A DNA stretch of 64,000 bases, taken from Clostridiales bacterium (GTDB lineage Bacteria; Bacillota; Clostridia; Lachnospirales; Lachnospiraceae). The stretch is taken from the NCBI GenBank assembly GCA_023663185.1, contig JAMPHY010000009.1, positions 63,751-127,750 of the forward strand, written 5' to 3'. Position numbers and translations under genes: made by a program. The notes under the pieces are model-generated. The model saw only the letters and a list, made by a program, of their open reading frames with translations. It was not told the origin of the DNA and did no database searches. Below, one piece after another: positions 52,850-61,690 of the stretch; within the stretch, counting starts at the first letter, position 1; each line of letters opens with the position of its first letter.

Positions 52850-54679
52850 CTATATTTTATTCTCAAACTTCTTTCCTTCCCATGTCAATGCGATAAAAAG
52901 AGGTAATGCAAACCACAAAATTAGTGCGTATCTAACCAGATATGTCGGTCCAAGCAGCATTGTCAGCCAGACCAAAAATATCATCAAATAAGGCGGCAGA
53001 ACATAATATTTCTTCCTATAAACCGCATAACTAAACGCAAATACATAACACCAGAACATAAATCCCGGAGAAAATAACATGGACACAAGCGGAATTTTCT
53101 CCTTAGCAATCTCCAATGACATCTTTCTATATAATTCGTCTAACCACGGAATCTTACTTTCTCTAGTCCCTGGTGGCTCCGTTTCATATTCAAAATAAGA
53201 ACTGTCCTCATATACGAATGTAAACTTATTGTTGCCTCTATAGACGTCAACGACTGTATCAGGATACCACAATCCGTATGTATTTACCAACCACGCATTA
53301 ATATAGGTTAAAGGTTTTTTTAAGCCGATTTTTATCCACAGTTTTGCATATTTAAGTTTATTTTCCTCATATGCAGCATTTTGAAAATTATATTTAACTG
53401 CGTCAGATAATTTGGGATTGTATAGTTTAAGCGCCTCTTCCGGCAGTATTTCATACAGCGTGGCAATATCTTCCTCTTCAAATGCGTCTCTATTATATTT
53501 ATAGGCTCTTGTAAGCTGCTGTATCGGCACTGTCAATATTTCCTGATTTTCCGAATTATCCGCATGAAGTACAAGCGTCAGAGTTCCGTCTATTAGAAAG
53601 AATGAAACAAAAACAGCTGTTATTAATAGCGCCATTTTCTTAAAATACTTTCTAAAAAATATCAAAAGCAAAGGCGTCATTACAATAAAGGCATAAACTG
53701 CATTTCTTCTAAATAATAGCATTACCAGCACACTACAAATAAAAACCGACATCTTAATTTTAGAAAAGAAAAATTTTTCGTCCTCAAGCCCCATTTTCAG
53801 CATACTTATTATTACAAGCAGTAACGCCGCCGTAAAAATCGTATCTTTAGTAGAACACAGGGCATACATTACAATCACAGGAAATAAAGCATAATATATT
53901 ACAGCCGTTATTCTTAGTCCGCCTGAAACTTTCCTTTTTCTCAGAAAGTTTATCATATATGTAAAAGCCCCACCCACCATAAACATCTGCACAATCATAT
54001 AGCAGGCGATTCCGAGATTATAAGAACCCGTTACTTTATGCACGGCGCAGATTATACCGCCAAGCATCAACACATGCACAAGCGGGTGGTGGGTTGAAAA
54101 GTCCCTTAGCGCCACCTGCAAGTATTCCGTCTGCGCATCATATACAAAAAAGCCCGGATATACTGCAAGCAGTACGAAAAACCAGCATATAATCATAATA
54201 AAATATATCGTTAAATTTTCATGCTTTTTTATAACTTCAAGAAACCGAAACGTTTTTACAGTATTCACATGGCTTGATATTTTTTCTTCTCTATCCTCTA
54301 CCGCTTTCCATAGTCTTCGTATCGGAATGGCAAAAAAGCATGTGAATACCGGAATTGAAATCCAAAATTGCCATTCTTTAATGTTGACGCTTCCAGCCGT
54401 ATCTAACCTTACTCCCAAAAGCATTGCCAGAGAAAACAGAAACGCCAAAACTCCGGCAATCCTCCACCCCCTGATATCCCTTATATCAATGTCATTTAGC
54501 GCATAGTTTAACATATATATACATATAAGCCATATAAATACGGCAAATATGCTATTCGTAAAGCCTAGACTGTTTTCCTCTAAATTCAATATCTGTGGGA
54601 AGCAAAGAACTCCTGCCGTAGCAACAATAACAGCAGTTATCCCTAAGTGAACTTTATCGTTATATTTATTCCCGTCCAT
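52850..54679 (-). CDS. polytopic membrane protein, DUF6020-like
   Basis: The ATG at 54679 is chosen, 7 nt after AAGGGAG, and overlaps the end of the GT2 gene by 14 nt. The 609-residue protein has about twelve membrane helices. A conserved loop after the fifth reads YPGFFVYDAQTEYLQVALRD and HHPLVHVLMLGG, typical of DUF6020 proteins. A large C-terminal external part has LWYPDTVVDVYRGNNKF. This layout is like GT-C glycosyltransferases that use polyprenyl-phosphate sugars, with acidic residues in the first loop. It lies between a GtrB-like GT2 and a polymerase-like gene, so glycan decoration is a fair guess. No activity is proven. Confidence 0.65.
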   Translation of the reverse strand: MDGNKYNDKVHLGITAVIVATAGVLCFPQILNLEENSLGFTNSIFAVFIWLICIYMLNYALNDIDIRDIRGWRIAGVLAFLFSLAMLLGVRLDTAGSVNIKEWQFWISIPVFTCFFAIPIRRLWKAVEDREEKISSHVNTVKTFRFLEVIKKHENLTIYFIMIICWFFVLLAVYPGFFVYDAQTEYLQVALRDFSTHHPLVHVLMLGGIICAVHKVTGSYNLGIACYMIVQMFMVGGAFTYMINFLRKRKVSGGLRITAVIYYALFPVIVMYALCSTKDTIFTAALLLVIISMLKMGLEDEKFFFSKIKMSVFICSVLVMLLFRRNAVYAFIVMTPLLLIFFRKYFKKMALLITAVFVSFFLIDGTLTLVLHADNSENQEILTVPIQQLTRAYKYNRDAFEEEDIATLYEILPEEALKLYNPKLSDAVKYNFQNAAYEENKLKYAKLWIKIGLKKPLTYINAWLVNTYGLWYPDTVVDVYRGNNKFTFVYEDSSYFEYETEPPGTRESKIPWLDELYRKMSLEIAKEKIPLVSMLFSPGFMFWCYVFAFSYAVYRKKYYVLPPYLMIFLVWLTMLLGPTYLVRYALILWFALPLFIALTWEGKKFENKI

Positions 54680-55601
54680 CAATGCACTCCCTTACCACAT
54701 ATTGTGGTGAGTTATTAAGCGATATATAAATCCTGCCGATGTACTCGCCGATTATGCCAAGCATTAGCATCATCATACCGCCAATGAACATGATTGCCGC
54801 CATAATCGAGCTGAATCCGATTACAACATTTGGGTCCACCAGTTTACGTATAACTGTATAAATTCCATATATGAAGCCCATACATGCCGCTAAAGCTCCT
54901 ATAAAGGTGGCAATTCTAAGGGGCTTGATGCTGAATGCCGTAAAGCCGTTAAACCACAGCGCAAGCAGTTTTCCTATAGTGTATCCGGAAGTGCCGATTT
55001 CACGCTCTCTGTGATTAACGTCTACATTAGCGATTTTTTTGGTAGTACGAAGAACCAAGCCAATTACATAGGGATATGGGTTAGTATAGCGCACCATTTC
55101 ATCTACTATAAATCTTTTTACCGCAAAATAACTTGATACATACAGCTCCTTAGGTTTTCCCAGCATCACCCTTGCCATCAGTTCATTGACTTTACTGCCA
55201 AAATTGCGGAACGCCGAATGTTGTTTATGCTCATATCTGGCATATACCGCGTCAAATCCTTCCTCAATCTTTTCAAGCAGTTTCCCGACCTCATTCGCAG
55301 GTGTCTGTCCATCATCGTCAAGGCATACCACAATGTCTCCGTGTACATAGTGGAAGCCCGCCAACAACGCCGCATGCTGCCCGAAATTTCTGGCAAGGTT
55401 TATACCGCAGACGTTATTTTTCGCCTTACAGATACGTTGTATTTCTCCAAAGGTATCGTCGGGCGAACTGTCGTTTACCAGAACAATTTCATATTCATAC
55501 TCTTTCATTGCTTCCATCGTTACGCTGATTTCTTCTACCACCTTATCAATTGTGCGTGATGAATTATAGCATGGAATTACAAAGCTGACTAACCGACTCA
55601 T
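54666..55601 (-). CDS. family 2 glycosyltransferase, GtrB/DPM1-like with two C-terminal membrane helices
   Basis: This 311-residue protein has the GT-A domain of polyprenyl-phosphate glycosyltransferases: FVIPCYNSSRTIDKVVEEI, VNDSSPDDTFGEI, LARNFGQHAALLAGF, CLDDDGQTP and NHREREIGTSGYTIGKLLAL. Two membrane helices follow, at about 230-255 and 265-290. These enzymes attach a sugar to undecaprenyl phosphate. GtrA-type flippases then turn the product outward, and a gtrA gene lies at 40.7-41.1 kb. The start overlaps the acetyltransferase stop by 4 nt. The sugar is unknown. Confidence 0.88.
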   Translation of the reverse strand: MSRLVSFVIPCYNSSRTIDKVVEEISVTMEAMKEYEYEIVLVNDSSPDDTFGEIQRICKAKNNVCGINLARNFGQHAALLAGFHYVHGDIVVCLDDDGQTPANEVGKLLEKIEEGFDAVYARYEHKQHSAFRNFGSKVNELMARVMLGKPKELYVSSYFAVKRFIVDEMVRYTNPYPYVIGLVLRTTKKIANVDVNHREREIGTSGYTIGKLLALWFNGFTAFSIKPLRIATFIGALAACMGFIYGIYTVIRKLVDPNVVIGFSSIMAAIMFIGGMMMLMLGIIGEYIGRIYISLNNSPQYVVRECIDGRE

Positions 55602-56131
55602 TTATCTGCCTCCATAAAAATCACTCTTCTGCTTACCCCGTCTATAACAACGTCTTCATGTTTTCCTTCTATCAATCTAAATCCTGCTTTTTCGCTGCTT
55701 TTTCTTGACGGCATATTAGTTTCAAATATTCTTACGAATGTAGATTTAAGTTTTAGTTTTTCAAATGCGTAGTCAAGTGTCAATCTTAGCGCCTGCGCTC
55801 CATATCCTCTTCCAACCGCATCGTCTTCCCCAATAAATATCCCACATTCAGCACAGCCTTTTTCTCTATCAATATCCCTTAAATATGTGCTTCCTACTGC
55901 CCTGCCGGATACTTTTTCACAAATTATAAACTGTACCACATGTCCGGGCTTTATCTGTGTCTCTATCCAGTTAAGATGCCCTTCTATAGTAAAAGGTTTT
56001 TGGTATATAAACTTACTCCGGACTCTTGGATTATTACGCCATTTTACGATTTTTTCAGTGTCAGATACTTCCATCAGCCGTAAATAAATCAATTCCGGTT
56101 TTTCCTGTAATTTCTCTTCCATGTTACTCAT
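55598..56131 (-). CDS. GNAT-family N-acetyltransferase
   Basis: The ATG at 56131 lies 8 nt after GGGGA; two upstream ATGs (56137, 56146) are less well placed. The 177-residue protein has a GNAT fold: LRLMEVSDTEKIVKWRNNPRV, FIICEKVSGRAVGSTYLRD, the acetyl-CoA loop around VGRGYGAQALRLTLDYAF, and FETNMPSRKSSEKAGF. Similar enzymes acetylate amino sugars or protein N-termini. Because a WecE-type aminotransferase is coded two genes upstream, acetylation of dTDP-4-amino-4,6-dideoxygalactose is a good guess, but the sequence does not fix it. It overlaps the GT2 gene by 4 nt and follows the polytopic membrane protein by 19 nt. Confidence 0.8.
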   Translation of the reverse strand: MSNMEEKLQEKPELIYLRLMEVSDTEKIVKWRNNPRVRSKFIYQKPFTIEGHLNWIETQIKPGHVVQFIICEKVSGRAVGSTYLRDIDREKGCAECGIFIGEDDAVGRGYGAQALRLTLDYAFEKLKLKSTFVRIFETNMPSRKSSEKAGFRLIEGKHEDVVIDGVSRRVIFMEADK

Positions 56132-56150
56132 TGTCATTATCCCCATTATA

Positions 56151-57980
56151 CTATTCTTCCACTACTTGATAAACCGTAAACCCTTCGTCAATTAAGTCTA
56201 CCTGTTCAATACGTACCATTACGCCCTTTTGCTCATAATATTGCTCTAACCAGTCGGTATTGCCGGTTGGTTCTCTTGTATCAACTATTAAATATACAAA
56301 CGGATTATACAAAAGCCCGTCTTCCATAGTCGTAATGCCTACTTTTTTAAGCTTTTCCTTATAAAGAGGGCTCTTACAAAACCAACCGCCCATTACGTCA
56401 TAATTTGTAAATGAATTATCCACATTTTTAAATATTTTCTGCGAGAAATACACAGTTGAGTATACATCCTCAAAATAGTAATTCTCCGGATGCGCCCTAC
56501 AGTATGCGGCAACAGCCTGTCCGCCTCTGTTTATTTCTTCCCTGTTCTTTATATCCAATTTTACTATGCTTAAGCTCTTAGGAATAAAAATTATACATAT
56601 TAATGCGATAAGTACCGGCGCCGCTGACAACAGCAATATTTCTGGCAATTCCTTATTCTTACATGTCAGTCCCGTGCCCGACAGTCTTATATTCTTTAGT
56701 CTCATGCACAACAACCCCATAAGTACCATAAACTCAGCCAGATACAGTGAATGGGTAATTCTTTCGGGATATCTTCCCTGCAGCAGAATATACAGCCACA
56801 ATACCATTCTAAATATTACAAGCAATGCAAGTTCCCAAAGAAACGAAAGCCGTCTTCCTGAAGTATTTTCTCTGCGCATATCTAAAATTCCTAAGATAAA
56901 GACGCATATATATCCGCAAATCACCAGTATATTATACGGCGCATCTTCTGCATGGAAAAGGCGGTAAATACAGATTCTTGTCTGCCAAAATATACCTCCA
57001 ATCCATACCCTAAGTGTTCCTTGACTCTCCAAATTCTCATTAGTATCCGCTTCTACAGCATAGTCCGCAATCCGCCCCATTACCTCGTCATCAATATCTT
57101 CGGATAAGCCAAAGTTATAATTAGCAAGAAGCTCCTGCTGTGAATCATTTAGTCCGATTGATTCAAGATATTCACTATGTTCTCCACTTCTAAGTATATC
57201 ATAGTGAAAATCATAGACCTCCGTTCTGCTATTAAAGAAGGAGACAAACGCCTTCCAGTCCTCACTTCCGTAGGCGGCTACATCAATCAGTCTACTGATA
57301 AGCATTCCACATAAAATAACGCCTATTATGGTTCCATATTTAAGGAAATTATCCTCCTGAAAAAACTTTTTTTCCCCAGCCCATCTGAATAACCCCGCAA
57401 GACAAATGAAGGGAAATAACAAAAGAAGCATCTCCGTCCTAAGTTGATACGCAAGAATAACAAGCGTTATTGATGGAATATTCTTAATAATAAATTCCTT
57501 CGTAGGCAAACCACTCTCAGTTGTCATAAAAAGAAATATTGCCGCCGCAGCCATCATACTACAGGTCAATGTATACTGTATGGAAATAATATGCGTCAAA
57601 GATATTCCCCATATGAACGCGGTAATCAACGCCACGCAGCCTGCCTTAGCCCACTTCTTCCTGCACAGCTTAAACAATCGCAATCCCACCAGATAAATAC
57701 TGCCCATCTGACATATAAACAAAAACAGACCATACCATGAAATATTCCCGCACAGTCTGTAAAGTAAGCTTATAAATATTCCCAAGATATACAACGTCTG
57801 CATGTTATGAGCGTCAGGGGTTCCTGAATAAGCCCCCGACATAATATCCTTCATCATAACATCATCATTCATATCATAATAAAAATCAAAGAAAAGACTC
57901 AGTAGAATTATATTGACTAATATAGTCAAAACGGCTATTATGCAATTACTATATTTCTCCCAAGCTTTTTGAATCTTCAT
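56151..57980 (-). CDS. polytopic membrane protein of unknown function
   Basis: This 609-residue protein has about eleven membrane helices, starting NCIIAVLTILVNIILLSLFF. An acidic first loop, YDMNDDVMMKDIMSGAYSG, precedes helix 2, as in GT-C enzymes. After the last helix (LLSAAPVLIALICIIFI), about 120 external residues follow (YYFEDVYSTVYFSQKIF, LIVDTREPTGNTDW). That tail and the acidic first loop recall EpsG- or GT-C-like glycan enzymes of Clostridia, but no named family is clear. The start has AGGAAGGCAG upstream. It lies between the aminotransferase and acetyltransferase genes of the amino-sugar branch. Confidence 0.65.
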   Translation of the reverse strand: MKIQKAWEKYSNCIIAVLTILVNIILLSLFFDFYYDMNDDVMMKDIMSGAYSGTPDAHNMQTLYILGIFISLLYRLCGNISWYGLFLFICQMGSIYLVGLRLFKLCRKKWAKAGCVALITAFIWGISLTHIISIQYTLTCSMMAAAAIFLFMTTESGLPTKEFIIKNIPSITLVILAYQLRTEMLLLLFPFICLAGLFRWAGEKKFFQEDNFLKYGTIIGVILCGMLISRLIDVAAYGSEDWKAFVSFFNSRTEVYDFHYDILRSGEHSEYLESIGLNDSQQELLANYNFGLSEDIDDEVMGRIADYAVEADTNENLESQGTLRVWIGGIFWQTRICIYRLFHAEDAPYNILVICGYICVFILGILDMRRENTSGRRLSFLWELALLVIFRMVLWLYILLQGRYPERITHSLYLAEFMVLMGLLCMRLKNIRLSGTGLTCKNKELPEILLLSAAPVLIALICIIFIPKSLSIVKLDIKNREEINRGGQAVAAYCRAHPENYYFEDVYSTVYFSQKIFKNVDNSFTNYDVMGGWFCKSPLYKEKLKKVGITTMEDGLLYNPFVYLIVDTREPTGNTDWLEQYYEQKGVMVRIEQVDLIDEGFTVYQVVEE

Positions 57981-58013
57981 GAAGTATCTGCCTTCCTGAT
58001 ATCCCTTAACTAA

Positions 58014-59141
58014 CTAAGCATAAAACAGCTTAATTTGCTCCGTGATATATTCAACCTCGTCCGCCGTCAGCTTATAGAACATAGGCAGACGCAGCAGCCT
58101 GTCACTTTCTTTAGTCGTATACTTATCTTCTCCGTGAAATCTTCCAAACTTAACGCCTGCCGGCGCCGTATGGAGCGGAACATAATGAAACACTGCCCAT
58201 ACGCCTTTTTCCTTCAGGAATGTAATCAAGCGGCTTCGTTCCTCCAAGTCCTTCGTTTTAATATAAAACATATGCGCATTGTGACTGCAATGCTCAGGAA
58301 TATACGGAAGTTCTATCCTACCGCTCTTAGCAAGCGGAGTAAGCAGTTCCTTGTACTGATTCCATCTATCCATGCGAGCCTTCGTAATCTCGTCGGCGAT
58401 TTCTAACTGCGCATACAGATAAGCCGCATTCATATCGCTTGGCAGGTATGAAGAACCATAATTCTGCCAACGGTACTTATCCACCTGACCTCTGAAATAT
58501 TTACTGCGGTCTGTGCCTTTTTCCCTGAATATCTCAGCATTCTCAATATTTTTCTCATCACGAATAAGTAAAGCTCCGCCCTCGCCCATACTGAAATTCT
58601 TCGTCTCATGGAAGCTAAAACATCCGAAATCTCCGAAGGTTCCAAGCGCCCTGCCTTTATATGACGCCATAATGCCCTGCGCCGCGTCTTCTATAACCAT
58701 TAGATTATGCCTGTTAGCAATATCCATAATGGTATCCATCTCGCAGCCTACTCCGGCATAATGTACAGGCACTATCGCTTTCGTATGCTCCGTAACGGCG
58801 TCTTCAATCAGTTTTTCATCGATATTCATGGTATCCGGCCTGATATCCACGAACACGGCTTTCGCTCCACGCAGCACAAAAGCGTCTGCTGTGGAGACAA
58901 AAGTATATGAAGGCAGAATTACCTCATCGCCTTCTTTAATATCTGCAAGCAGCGCCGCTAATTCCGTCGCGTGAGTACAGGAAGTCGTCAGAAGACATTT
59001 GGCGGTTCCGGTTTTTTCCTCTATCCATTCACTACATTTCTTAGTAAACGGACCGTCACCGCATATCTTCTGATTTTCAATAGCTTCCTTCATATAACTA
59101 AGTTCATTCCCCGTATAAGGGGGCACATTAAAATTTATCAT
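58014..59141 (-). CDS. wecE: dTDP-4-amino-4,6-dideoxygalactose transaminase
   Basis: This 375-residue DegT/DnrJ aminotransferase is strikingly like enterobacterial WecE (RffA): FNVPPYTGNELSYM, KICGDGPFTKKC, LPSYTFVSTADAFVLRGAK, VPVHYAGVGCEMDTIM, the PLP Lys181 in CFSFHETKNFS, REKGTDRS and FHGEDKYTTKESDRLLRLP. WecE converts dTDP-4-keto-6-deoxyglucose to dTDP-Fuc4N. RfbA and RfbB, coded at 32-34 kb, make that substrate. The acetyltransferase two genes down may finish dTDP-Fuc4NAc. It starts 6 nt after the glycogen phosphorylase stop, so it is probably transcribed with it. Confidence 0.92.
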   Translation of the reverse strand: MINFNVPPYTGNELSYMKEAIENQKICGDGPFTKKCSEWIEEKTGTAKCLLTTSCTHATELAALLADIKEGDEVILPSYTFVSTADAFVLRGAKAVFVDIRPDTMNIDEKLIEDAVTEHTKAIVPVHYAGVGCEMDTIMDIANRHNLMVIEDAAQGIMASYKGRALGTFGDFGCFSFHETKNFSMGEGGALLIRDEKNIENAEIFREKGTDRSKYFRGQVDKYRWQNYGSSYLPSDMNAAYLYAQLEIADEITKARMDRWNQYKELLTPLAKSGRIELPYIPEHCSHNAHMFYIKTKDLEERSRLITFLKEKGVWAVFHYVPLHTAPAGVKFGRFHGEDKYTTKESDRLLRLPMFYKLTADEVEYITEQIKLFYA

Positions 59142-59147
59142 TTTTAC

Positions 59148-61625
59148 CTATTTTCCGCTCTTTTTCGGTATTACTACCTTGTCAAGCTTCCAAATCTCAT
59201 CTACATACTCCTGAATGGTTCTATCGGACGTAAACTTGCCGCAGCACGCCGTATTCAGTATGGCGCTCTTAGCCCATGCCTTCTCGTCCTTATACGCCGC
59301 TTCCACTTTCCTTTGCGCCTCAGCATACGCCTTGAAATCTTTCAAGATAAAGTACATATCCGCCTTTGAGGTACTCTGCGTATTCAATAAAGAATTATAC
59401 AAAGTTCTGAACAGCTCAGGGTCATTCGGTGAGTAAGTGCCGTTAATAAGCTGCATCAGCACTTTCCTTACGTCAGGATCGTTATTGAAAATTTCCATCG
59501 GATCATATCCGCCGTTATTCTCATAGTTAATTACTTCATCAGAGCTTAATCCGAAGATAAAGGCGTTCTCTTCCCCAACTTCTTCAACAATCTCCACATT
59601 CGCGCCGTCCATAGTTCCTATTGTCAGTGCGCCGTTAAGCATGAACTTCATATTACCGGTTCCCGACGCTTCTTTACTTGCCGTAGATATCTGTTCGGAT
59701 ACGTCTGCTGCCGCAAATATAATTTCGGCGTTGGATACCCTGTAATTCTCAATAAATACAACTTTTATTTTACCGTTAATCGCCGCATCGTTATTTATCA
59801 CGTCTGCAACCGAGTTAATAAGCTTAATAGTAAGCTTGGCGTTGCGGTATCCTGCTGCCGCCTTAGCGCCAAAGATAAAAGTTCTCGGATAGAAATCCAT
59901 ATCCGGATGCTCTTTTAACTCATTATACAGATACATTACATGCAGTATATTAAGAAGCTGACGTTTATATTCATGCAGTCTCTTAACCTGAACGTCAAAG
60001 ATAGAGCGAGGATCTACTTCAATACCATTATTCTCTAAGATATATTTTGCCAAACGTACCTTATTCTGATACTTGATATTCATAAATTCCTGCTGCGCTT
60101 TTTCATCGTCGGCATATACTTTTAACTTGCTGATTTTGGATAAATCGGTTATCCAGTCGTTCCCTATATGGTCCGTTACCCAGTTTGCAAGCAGCGGGTT
60201 AGCATGAAGAAGGAAACGTCTCTGGGTAATGCCGTTGGTCTTATTATTGAATTTCTCCGGCATCATCTCATAGAAATCTTTAAGCTCCTGATTTTTAAGG
60301 ATTTCCGTATGTAATCTCGCTACGCCGTTGACTGAATAGCCGGCTGCAATAGCAAGATGCGCCATCTTAACCTGTCCGTCATAGATAATTGCCATCTTAC
60401 GAATTTTATCCTGATTGCCCGGATAGCGCTGTTCTATACGTGCGATGAATCTACGGTTGATTTCCTCTATAATCTGATATACGCGCGGCAGGAGTCTGGA
60501 GAAAAGCTCAATCGGCCATTTTTCCAAAGCTTCCGACATAATCGTATGGTTAGTATATGCGCAGGTCTTAGTCGTAACTTCCCACGCCTCGTCCCATGTC
60601 AGATAATAATCGTCCATCAGGATACGCATCAATTCCGCTACCGCTACCGTAGGGTGCGTATCGTTCAACTGGAACGTAACTTTCTCATGGAACTTCCTTA
60701 TATCATCATGCTTACGCATATATTTCTCAACCGCTTCCTGAACAGACGCTGAGATAAAGAAATACTGCTGTTTTAAACGCAGCTCTTTTCCTGCGTAATG
60801 ATTATCGTTAGGATAAAGCACCTCTACGATATTTCTCGCGAGATTCTCCTGCTCTACTGCTTTATGGTAATCTCCCTTATCGAAAGAATCAAGCTGGAAG
60901 CATTCTACCGGCTCGGCGTCCCAGATACGCAGCGTATTAACTATTCCATTGCCATATCCTACAATCGGGATATCATAGGGAATTGCGCGTACCGACTGAT
61001 AACCTTCCTGCTTAAAGTTATTTCTACCGTTTTCATCTACATAGACATTGACATATCCGCCGAATTTAACCTCTTTAGCATATTCAGGTCTGCGCAGTTC
61101 AAACGGATTGCCGTCTTTTAACCAGTTATCCGGCACCTCTACCTGATAACCGTCTCTGATTTCCTGTTTGAACATACCGTAACGATATCTTATACCGCAG
61201 CCATACGCCGCATATCCCAGAGTCGCAAGGGAATCTAAGAAACACGCCGCAAGTCTTCCCAAACCGCCGTTACCAAGCGCCGCATCTGGTTCCTGATCTT
61301 CAACTACATTAATGTCAATACCTAATTCATTCAGCGCGTCTTTGAATACATCATACGCCTGTAAGTTAATCATATTATTACCGAGAGCACGTCCCATCAA
61401 AAATTCCATTGACAGATAGTATACCATCTTAGGATCCTGTTTCTCATATTCCTGCTGGCTTGCAAGCCACTGGTCTACAATCGCGTCCTTGACCGCGTAT
61501 GATACCGCTTGAAAAATCTGCTGGTCCGTTGCTTCTTCAAGAGTCTTACGATAAAGCGTCTTCACATTATATAAAACACTTCTTTTAAAAAGCTCTGTAT
61601 CAAATGTTACTGGTTTCTTCTGCAT
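59148..61625 (-). CDS. glgP: glycogen/alpha-glucan phosphorylase
   Basis: This 825-residue enzyme is of standard length. It has YYLSMEFLMGRALGNNMINL, GNGGLGRLAACFLDSLATLG, the active-site NDTHPTVAVAELMRIL, the KRLHEYKRQLLN block, and the PLP-lysine segment EASGTGNMKFMLNGAL. It releases glucose-1-P from glycogen or maltodextrin with phosphate. The start has AGGAGGTAG upstream and a promoter lies at 61662-61690. It is followed after 6 nt by wecE. That coupling is unusual and could channel glucose-1-P to dTDP-sugar synthesis, though housekeeping use is equally possible. Confidence 0.95.
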   Translation of the reverse strand: MQKKPVTFDTELFKRSVLYNVKTLYRKTLEEATDQQIFQAVSYAVKDAIVDQWLASQQEYEKQDPKMVYYLSMEFLMGRALGNNMINLQAYDVFKDALNELGIDINVVEDQEPDAALGNGGLGRLAACFLDSLATLGYAAYGCGIRYRYGMFKQEIRDGYQVEVPDNWLKDGNPFELRRPEYAKEVKFGGYVNVYVDENGRNNFKQEGYQSVRAIPYDIPIVGYGNGIVNTLRIWDAEPVECFQLDSFDKGDYHKAVEQENLARNIVEVLYPNDNHYAGKELRLKQQYFFISASVQEAVEKYMRKHDDIRKFHEKVTFQLNDTHPTVAVAELMRILMDDYYLTWDEAWEVTTKTCAYTNHTIMSEALEKWPIELFSRLLPRVYQIIEEINRRFIARIEQRYPGNQDKIRKMAIIYDGQVKMAHLAIAAGYSVNGVARLHTEILKNQELKDFYEMMPEKFNNKTNGITQRRFLLHANPLLANWVTDHIGNDWITDLSKISKLKVYADDEKAQQEFMNIKYQNKVRLAKYILENNGIEVDPRSIFDVQVKRLHEYKRQLLNILHVMYLYNELKEHPDMDFYPRTFIFGAKAAAGYRNAKLTIKLINSVADVINNDAAINGKIKVVFIENYRVSNAEIIFAAADVSEQISTASKEASGTGNMKFMLNGALTIGTMDGANVEIVEEVGEENAFIFGLSSDEVINYENNGGYDPMEIFNNDPDVRKVLMQLINGTYSPNDPELFRTLYNSLLNTQSTSKADMYFILKDFKAYAEAQRKVEAAYKDEKAWAKSAILNTACCGKFTSDRTIQEYVDEIWKLDKVVIPKKSGK

Positions 61626-61661
61626 TTAGCTACCTCCTCATGCTGACTTTTTATAGATATT

Positions 61662-61690
61662 ATTATATTACGCTGTTCATTGTTTTTCAA
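61662..61690 (-). promoter_or_regulatory. promoter of the glgP-wecE unit overlapping the ileS stop
   Basis: On the minus strand, TTGAAA (61685-61690) and a perfect TATAAT (61662-61667) are separated by 17 nt. The -35 box lies in the last codons of ileS. The glgP start is 37 nt downstream of the -10 box. Confidence 0.72.
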
